Shown here in pieces: positions 57,459-64,000 of a DNA stretch of 64,000 nucleotides. This DNA comes from Cylicocyclus nassatus (lineage: Eukaryota; Nematoda; Chromadorea; Rhabditida; Strongylidae). Positions within the stretch are counted from its first letter, which is position 1; every line of letters begins with the position of its first letter. Below the pieces are notes generated by a model. The model had not been told where the DNA came from and did no database searches. It saw nothing but the letters and a program-made list of their open reading frames with translations. Made by a program: the position numbers and the translations under genes. The stretch is from the NCBI GenBank assembly GCA_958299035.1, contig CATQJL010000112.1, positions 83,842,636-83,906,635 of the forward strand, in the 5' to 3' direction.

Positions 57459-57679
57459 CTTCATTGAACGTTTTTGGTGCCATTTTCGCACAAAAACATA
57501 TTCTTGGCTCCTTTTCTTAGGCTAAAGTCGACGGTTTGCCTATACATCGCACAAAGCCATGAACTCGTAATGCACAAATACGGACGCAGTTTTACGAGCA
57601 CAAAGATGCCTAAATCCGCTTGAGTATGACGCGTAAATTTCTTGAATTCCACGTATCCAATTTGCTAGAAATTTTGCAT

Positions 57680-57815
57680 AGCGAGCCTTCATATTGATAG
57701 GCTGCTATGTATAAAACTAGCCCAAGATTTCTGCTGCAACTCGTCTACGAATTTTGTGACAGAAAGACGTCACAAAGACACACTGACAAACGGATAACTA
57801 TTGTCAGCGTTATTA
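57680..57815 (+). repeat. RTE-like tail fragment
   Basis: CGAATTTTGTGACAGAAAGA, the GACAAACGGATAAC run and GCGTTATTATAGAG match 43720-43905 (ATGAATTTCGTGACAGACAG ... GCGTTATTATAGTAG). No frame was recognised. Confidence 0.5.
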
Positions 57816-58027
57816 TAGAGTCGACTGCACAAGGCACGCTGTTTTCACGCGTACTCTTAGATGCCAATCTTTTCCAAGAATATTCTAAATTTCTCAGTCA
57901 CTGTTTGACGGCTTTGAGCGGATTCAAGCAGGTTCCGGGATATACAGACGGGCCCGAGCGCGGTCAGAAACATGCTATAGAGTCAAGTAGTTTCCTGCTC
58001 AATATAGGCGATTGCACTGGTAAAATG

Positions 58028-58146
58028 CCGTAAAATTTGCGCGGCTGAACAAATAACCACGCCCGTCGCGGATGTTTTGCTCGCACAATTGGCCGGTGTC
58101 CCAGGCGCAGTTATTTGTTCACGCGCAAATTTTACCACGTTTCACC
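58028..58146. repeat. Short palindromic repeat
   Basis: GTAAAATTTGCGCGGCTGAA..CAAATAAC pairs with GTTATTTGTTCACGCGCAAA..TTTTAC around an approximately 45-bp GC-rich loop. Confidence 0.7.
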
Positions 58147-58996
58147 TGCAGTGCAGGCTCTCACTTTGAGCGGAAAGGCTACTCAGATGTAGTTGGGGTT
58201 GACTGGTCTCATCGACTGCTCCGCACGCAAGTCCCTAGTAGATGGGTATAGGCTGTGTCACCCGGGATTAGTCACACACGGATATGTCGCGAAACGAACC
58301 GCGGCAATGTAACCCATCAACGAGATTTTTCCTACCATGCCCTCCAAAGAAATTTGCGGAATGTTTTTCAAATTTTTTAAAGTCTTATATCCTTATTTGA
58401 AGAGAGATGGTGGCCGAATTTAGCAGAGAAGAAGGTCCAATACTTTTCCAATCTGATGTTTAATCCCGGACGAAAGGAAGGTGGTTGCGCTCCGTTCGCA
58501 CCCTTTGCAGGTCAAAAGCAGGGTCGGCAAATCCTCGATTTACAACTATTTCGCTTATCTGGGGCCATCCAATACGCTGAATAAAAAAAATCACATCTCG
58601 TAGAGAAAAGTGGCACAAAATTGGCTTTCGACCAATCTAGTAAGCCCGTTATGCCACCGCCTTCAAACCACCCACCTTCGTAAACGATAGCTAACAAGCC
58701 TTCTTTTGACTAACAACCTTGCTCCTCTAATTGTAAGGCTTTTCTTGAGCAAAGGTATTTCCAAGATGATGAAGAGGGTGTTTGATAGTTCTTATGGGAG
58801 GCTGAAAGCGTTTGGAGATCAGAGTCTTCGATAATTGCCGATAGTGGGAAAAACACTACAGCGTGTTGCCCTCTGTACTGCATGTCTTTTTTGTTTTCTT
58901 TTGGACTTTTCTTTGCCAACAATTATATCATCGCTAAGCTCTCCTACGGTACCTTGCCTTATTTGCGCATTTTGTGCTCTTAAGACGAACTGTGGC
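58147..58996. other. Upstream region of RING gene B
   Basis: No gene or repeat was placed. The frame of gene B stays open upstream of its ATG (to 58835), which I take as untranslated leader because it adds a hydrophobic stretch that gene A lacks. Confidence 0.4.
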
Positions 58997-61308
58997 ATGG
59001 CGATTCGTGGACAATGTTTAATCTGCGAGGAAATGTTTAATTCGAAAAACCTGTCAGCTTTGCCTTGTGGACATGTTTTCCATGAATGCATTCAAAGATG
59101 GTTTGAGGTAGGTAAAATTGTCCCCAATCATCTTTCCCCCCTTCTATACATTCTGTTTTCAGCACACGGATACACCCACTTGTCTAAGTTGTGGAGCTTC
59201 CATCAACAAAGATCTAATAGTACGTCGCCTCTTCTTCGATGCTTGCGATAATCAAAACGATGATGAACTTATGGTAGCTCTCACAGAGTCTGCTTTCTCA
59301 CGTGCTGAAACGGAAATACAAGAACTCAAGAACGATAAGAAAGAAGTAGAAGACAAGGTATGAGCGGTTCAACCCAAGCCGAGATAGGGCTTAACTGTGG
59401 CCCATCAGCGTCTCTCTAATCAAAACTCTTCCGTATCTCTTATTATCTGCTGCCTCTTCCATGCACGCACAAGGCGGAGTTACTGCACGCATTATTTAAG
59501 TGGCATTTAAGCTCTAAGCTCATCGCGCGCAAGATTCGGACGTAACGGCGTCTTTTTCTTGCGTCCGGTAACTATTCTAGAGCTCATCAAAGATTTTTTC
59601 AACTTTTCCACTTCATCGTATTCCAGCTCGCACTAGAACTGGGAAAAGTTGCTTCGTTTGGGATGCAGATTTACAACCAAAATAGGTTAGTCCAACTTAC
59701 CTTGGATTGACAGAGAGTGAAGGCAGTGTACTTGCAGGCAATTGGATGAAGCAACTGATTTACAGAAAGAACTTATAGGAGAATTATATGAAGAGCAGGA
59801 AAAACTGAAGATTCTTCGGGAAAATGAGAGCGATTTGTTACTATGCATTCGGGTTTGTAATACCTCGAATTTCAAGCAGTATGTGTTAATTTTCAGGATT
59901 TGGAAGAACAACTGAGGATCTCAAAGAGTAACGAAAACGACTCAAAAATTCTTATCAAGGCTTGTGGCAACTTAGATTTCAAGCATTATATCTTATTTTT
60001 TAGAATATGGAAGAACAACTGAGGATTTCAAAGAAAAACCAGAATGACTCAAAACTTCTTATCAAGGACTCAAACCTTTATATTGAGGTTTGTAGCACCT
60101 TGGGTTCCAAACAGCACATCTTTTTTTAGAATTTGGAAGAACAACTGAGGATCACAAAGAAAAACGAAAACGACTCAGAAGTTCTCATCAAGGTTTATGA
60201 CACCTTGGGTTCCAAGCAGTATGTCTTACTATTCAGAATCTGGAAGAACAACTGAGGGTCTTAAAGGAAAACCAGAATGACTCAGAACTTCTTATCATGG
60301 ATTCACATCTTCATATCGTGGTTTGTACTACCTTGGGTTCCAACCAATTTATCTTACTTTTTAGAATTTGGAAGAACAACTGAGGATCTCAAAGAAAAAC
60401 GAGGACGACTCAAAACTTCTTGTCAAGGTTTCTATTGTCGCCTACCCAATGTACATTGGGTGGAGCATTTGCAGATATCTGAACACGTTGGTGAACTTGT
60501 TAACACTCTACTGCGAGTCATTGTTCTTGGTAATCTCTCGCTACCAACTCTGCCGCGTATGACAACAACATACATACGTGGCAGTTCAGAGTGCTAAAAG
60601 AACCATACTTGGCAGTAGAGGTTTGACAAGTCAAGTCATGTCGGGTTTCAAGCAGTATAATTTTCAGAATTTGGAAGAACAATTGGAGATCTCAAAGAAA
60701 AACGAGGAAGACTTAAAACTTCTTGTCAAGGTTTATAGCGCCTTAAGTTTCAACAGTGTATCCTACTGTTCAGAATTTGGAAGAAGAACTGAGGGTCTCA
60801 AAGAAAGACGAGGACGAATCAAAACTGCTTGTCAAGGTTTGTACCACCTTTGGAATTCAAACAGTGTATCTTATTTTGCAGAATTTGGAAGAACAGCAAA
60901 GGATTTTACAGAAAAACCAGAACGACTCAATACTTTTTATTAAGGACTCAGATCCTCATATCGAGGTTTGTAGCACTTTAGGTTCCAAGCAGTATATCTC
61001 ATTTTTCAGAATTTGGATGAGCAACTGAGGATTTCAAAGAAAGACGAAAACAACTCAAAACTTTTTATCAAGGTTTTTATCGTCGCCATTGCCATCGCAT
61101 TTCTTTCGTCGGTTCCCTATCTATATCTTCGTGTGTCGTAACGTTTTGTATTGTTATTTTCTACCGTTATAGCGAATAAATTGATAATTATAGGTTCGTA
61201 GTGTGCATAGCAAGAGCTACTCAGATGACGGAGTTTAGCCGGCAGCTACAAAGCCACCGCCACCACCCCACCAAAAGCTCCTTCCCCTATCGCCTCACTG
61301 TCGCTTAG
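58997..61308 (+). CDS. TRAIP-like RING protein B with heptad mini-exon array
   Basis: Exons: 58997-59107, 59163-59357, 59627-59685, 59738-59852, then nine mini-exons 59897-59959, 60004-60087, 60130-60192, 60237-60320, 60365-60427, 60668-60730, 60774-60836, 60882-60965 and 61010-61072, plus a tentative last exon 61225-61308. This gives about 397 residues. The RING (C7, C10, C24, H26, H29, then C31) matches gene A, but one residue is missing between H29 and the next Cys (FHECIQRWFE). LIVRRLFFDACDN follows as in TRAIP ligases. Every mini-exon is 63 or 84 nt, phase 0, and encodes 21 or 28 residues built on LEEQLR, SKKNEDDS and LLVK. The 84-nt type adds a DS(N/H/D)xHIE-like extension. Introns are 42-45 nt except after exon 9. 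The intron after the first mini-exon starts with GC (59960). Long-intron similarity to gene A indicates a recent duplication. Confidence 0.83.
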
Positions 61309-61394
61309 TGCTGAGGACCGCAGAAACAAGCGGGCTACAAATATGGCACTGAGCGGGCCGCTAAAACTGGCAGTGGGTGGACTGCTATAGGGTA

Positions 61395-61625
61395 TTCGAC
61401 CGTGAGAAAAAATAGTCTCGAAAACTTTGAGATTTCGACTAATATTCGGTAGTAGAATATTCGGTAGTCGAATACTCGAGAACCTCAGCTTTCGAATTAT
61501 TCGATATTCGGATATTCGATCGTCATTTTCGATCATTTGGTTTTCCTCGAATATTCGCTTCGATGAGCACTGACTATTCGAGAATACGATGAGCATCGAA
61601 TATTTGGAAATTCGATATCCACAAC
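61395..61625. repeat. ATTCGAATA-type satellite, block 4
   Basis: Degenerate ATATTCGGTAGTCGAATA and CGAATTATTCGATATTCGGA units, downstream of RING gene B. Confidence 0.8.
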
Positions 61626-61627
61626 AT

Positions 61628-61985
61628 ACACGGGTGTTCCAAGTGTAGCTACACACTGTTCGATCGCTGATACGTCTCAAGAAGTCTTTTGCCAGCCCTT
61701 GGGTAACAACCTGTATTATGGCTTCAGCCTCGAAACACAGCAAGTGATTCACCCATGTTTTTCATGTTTGTTATTCGGTAAAAACTTCCAGCATATAGGG
61801 CAACTGCGAAATAGGACAAGTAAATCCCCCAATTTTACTAAGCACGGGTTTTATTTCAAATGCGCAATCACATTTTTGAAAAACGATCAAAAAATTTGTT
61901 ACGGTACTTCTGGCATAAGTTCTATAGAAAGCATTACGGATGAGTTCAAATTTTATATGCAGTGAGTGCCTTTAGAAGTCTAACG
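61628..61985. repeat. Left half of a CAGGGTGTCCC-type element
   Basis: GGGTGTTCCAAGTGTAGCTA, then CTGTTCGATCGCTGATACGT and AGTCTTTTGCC match the left end of 17172-17849. No right terminus was seen before the next repeat. Confidence 0.5.
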
Positions 61986-62219
61986 TGTGCTAAGCTGGGC
62001 TATTCCTACATAGACGATGTATAGTATGAACCTTTATGAATACCATTATGAATTTTTTGCTTTCTAAGTGCTTTATTTCTCGAGAAATAAGAAATTCAGC
62101 GTAAAAACTCAGAAAAAGTGAAATTTTTGGGTTTTTTCGTAATCGATTATTTTGCTTTACGATCTAGCCATGGAAAAATTCAGCCAATGCAAACATATAC
62201 GTCTGATGTAAGGATTGTA

Positions 62220-63584
62220 CAAGGTGTTCCAAGAAGATGTGCACACTGTTTGATCGTTAATAACTCTCTTGGCTTTCATGTCTTTTACCGTGCTTAAGGT
62301 ATCATTCAGTAGAGCAAGGTTCAACTTAGATTTACAATATGAAGCGCGAATCACCAAACACTCTTCATCACTGTAGGATTACGGTATGAACATGTAGCAT
62401 ACAGCGTCACTGTACAATAGGGCTTTTGATAAATCAATGCAAAAAATCTGGAATGTGGAAGGTTTTCGGGCGTGCTGATTTCATGAAAACACTTTTTACT
62501 AATTGGCGACCTTTCTCGATGGCGTACACATTTCTGACGAAATTTGGAAAAACAGTTGTTGCACCAAACTTGAAATAACATATGAAAGAAGCATTAACAC
62601 ATTGACAACCAAAGCCTTTCTCGGACCAGCCAAAATTTTTCAGATAAAATCACGCACAGTTCCATTTACAGTACATCTAGCGTTGGAATGCTGGCAAAAA
62701 CGTAGAGGTTGTATCTAGATTCAGCATAAAAAAAACTCCCAGAGTTGATGTGAAGCAAATTAGTAGCCATCTCAATGGGAGTCATGGCGTGTCAAGCCTT
62801 GACACACCATGTGTGTCAAGCGGTCGTCAATGTGTTAAAGTAAAGTGTAAACTTTATATCTAAAATCAGCGACTTCGGTTAGTTCAGTACAAGAGTTTTG
62901 GCATGCTTGTTCCTTTTCGAGGCAAAATATCACTTTGGATGGCTTGAAATCCTTCTCGAAGTTCGTACCATAATTCTACAGCAGTGAAGAGTGATTGCAA
63001 ATTCGTTCCATACTGTAAATCTAAAAAGAAGGATACCAATATTAGTTGGCAATTGAAGATGAGATGTATATCATTATATGCGTCTTTGAGCGCCAATTCC
63101 AAATCTGCTTTCCTTTTTTGCGGAATAAGTTCCCAAAAGAAGTTATGAGCGTTTGAGCGCTTATGAGCATTTGTCCAGATTTGCCAAGCATTGAGTGGCT
63201 TAAAATCAGCGAAAAGCTCTAAAACAACACCTATGCGATTTTTACCGGCTTTTTCTTTGCAAAAATATACTCGATAAAAAAATGATTTTCCACTCTACGG
63301 TATTTTTGTGCAGTTTTCGCTAATTTTAGGCTACCTAAATCTTGACAAATTTGGACATTTGGACGCCAACAACTTCTTTCGAAAACCTGTATTGCAAAAA
63401 AGGAAAGCAGATTTGTAATCAGCGTTCAAAGACGCGCCCACTTACATGGATCTCTTCTTCAATCGCCGACTAATGTTGGTATCCTTCTCTTGTAAGTTAA
63501 ACCTCACTCTACAGAATGATATTGTACTTAATCTCGAGAGCTGTTGTTGATCAAACAATGTACACATCTTTTTCGGACACCCCG
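62220..63584. mobile_element. Mariner/Tc1-like element of the CAGGGTGTCCC family, nested
   Basis: The ends CAAGGTGTTCCAAGAAGATG and CATCTTTTTCGGACACCCCG are inverted and flanked by TA (62218-62219 and 63585-63586). Interior blocks match 4866-5529 and 17172-17849. It is about 700 bp longer than those, mainly because of the element at 63025-63492. Confidence 0.82.
63025..63492. mobile_element. Harbinger-like MITE (CAAGGGA family), member 3
   Basis: GAAGGATACCAATATTAGTT on the left pairs with GACTAATGTTGGTATCCTTC on the right, ending CTCTTG. TAA flanks both sides (63022-63024 and 63493-63495). The empty site is visible in 4866-5529, where TAAATCTAAGTTGAAGCC reads through. Confidence 0.85.
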
Positions 63585-63933
63585 TATACCTGAGCACCCT
63601 GTATACCTAAGCTGGAGGTCCGCAGAATTTTTCTGGGCTAATATCGGATTTTCGGGCATTCAATAATTTTTGAATTCTGGCTCCAAACTTCAGGTGCATC
63701 AAACCTTTTGCGATTTCTCGAAGGTCATCTTGTAGAGCTTGCGTTGCTTTATCGAACAGCCGCTCAAACTCTAATTTGAAATGTTGAGTTTAGTTGATTT
63801 CCCCCGATATGAAAAGACTCATGGGACAACCTAGTAATTGTGTGCGTCTCTCCTCTCCGTACACTCTTTCTGTGTCAGATGCATCAAAACCGCGCCGCCG
63901 CATTGAAAACGGCTTTAAGGCTATATTGCCTTA

Positions 63934-64000
63934 CAAGAGAACAATACTAAGTGTCCGTGGCCTTCTGAGATGAAATGCATACCATTACACTCGTCTTCGA
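63934..64000. mobile_element. Start of a fourth CAAGGGA-family MITE, cut by window end
   Basis: CAAGAGAACAATACTAAGTG after TTA resembles the ends of the members at 20253 and 63025, followed by GGCCTTCTGAGATGAAATGC as in 20253-20730 (GGCCTTTTGAGATGGGTTGC). Confidence 0.6.

Larger units (their letters stand above)
61990..63930. repeat. Second copy of the 6930-8230 repeat, with insertions
   Basis: 61990-62219 matches 6940-7091 plus 7874-7925 (GCTTTCTAAGTGCTTTATTT, CCATGGAAAAATTCAGCCAA). 63585-63930 matches 7924-8228 (CCTAAGCTGGAGGTCCGCAG, GCGCCGCCGCATTGAAAACG). The 1.4 kb between them is a mariner-like insertion absent at 7924. Confidence 0.75.

Noticed and set aside
58835..58996. N-terminal extension of RING gene B with a hydrophobic, signal-like stretch
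   Set aside because: The paralogue starts five residues before its RING and TRAIP proteins also start close to the RING; the upstream opening is probably leader sequence.

Overview
The window looks like nematode genomic DNA, probably clade V (rhabditid or strongylid). The support is indirect: very short introns (42-54 nt) with TTTCAG-type acceptors, a small multi-pass membrane protein of a nematode-like type, a non-LTR reverse transcriptase fragment resembling those of strongylids, and a very dense load of short inverted-repeat transposons. No bacterial operons, rRNA, tRNA or CRISPR arrays were seen.

Host genes are few. (1) The 3' part of a ten-exon + strand gene (93-2904) encodes a mostly helical protein that I cannot name. 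(2) A small multi-pass membrane protein lies on the - strand (8231-8968), with transposon sequence at both ends. (3) Two recently duplicated + strand genes (39635-44477 and 58997-61308) encode TRAIP-like RING-H2 proteins. Their RING is followed by a tandem array of near-identical mini-exons of 63 or 84 nt, all phase 0, separated by introns of about 44 nt. Each exon encodes exactly three or four heptads of predicted coiled coil. This is the most unusual host feature here.

The rest is mobile DNA. The centre holds a Penelope-like retroelement (29308-33503). It has an uninterrupted RT plus GIY-YIG reading frame, a nearly identical inverted partial copy of its own 3' end on the left, hammerhead-ribozyme-like motifs at both ends and a 13-bp target duplication. 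A decayed relative with the same inverted layout sits at 23690-24775. A third, AT-rich RT fragment of uncertain class sits at 53281-53960. A pogo/CENP-B-type transposase fragment, a BEL/Pao-like gag zinc-knuckle fragment and a non-LTR RT fragment are also present.

More than twenty inverted-repeat elements can be delimited, many with visible target duplications: TA (mariner/Tc1/pogo-like), TAA or TGA (Harbinger-like), 8 bp (hAT-like) and TTAA (piggyBac-like). Several are nested, and two pairs of dispersed repeats differ by insertions, giving empty-site proof. Regions by coordinate: 1-2904 unknown gene; 2905-8230 nested mariner-like elements; 8231-8968 membrane protein gene; 8986-18100 nine or more inverted-repeat elements; 18127-23046 long repeat copy 1; 23690-26697 decayed retroelements; 27481-34161 composite element holding the Penelope-like insertion; 34184-39345 GC-rich fold-back elements; 39635-44477 RING gene A; 44508-47360 repeats and gag fragment; 47690-52410 long repeat copy 2; 52814-58146 more inverted-repeat elements and the AT-rich RT; 58997-61308 RING gene B; 61395-64000 nested repeats. 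All splice models were made by eye and have no transcript support.
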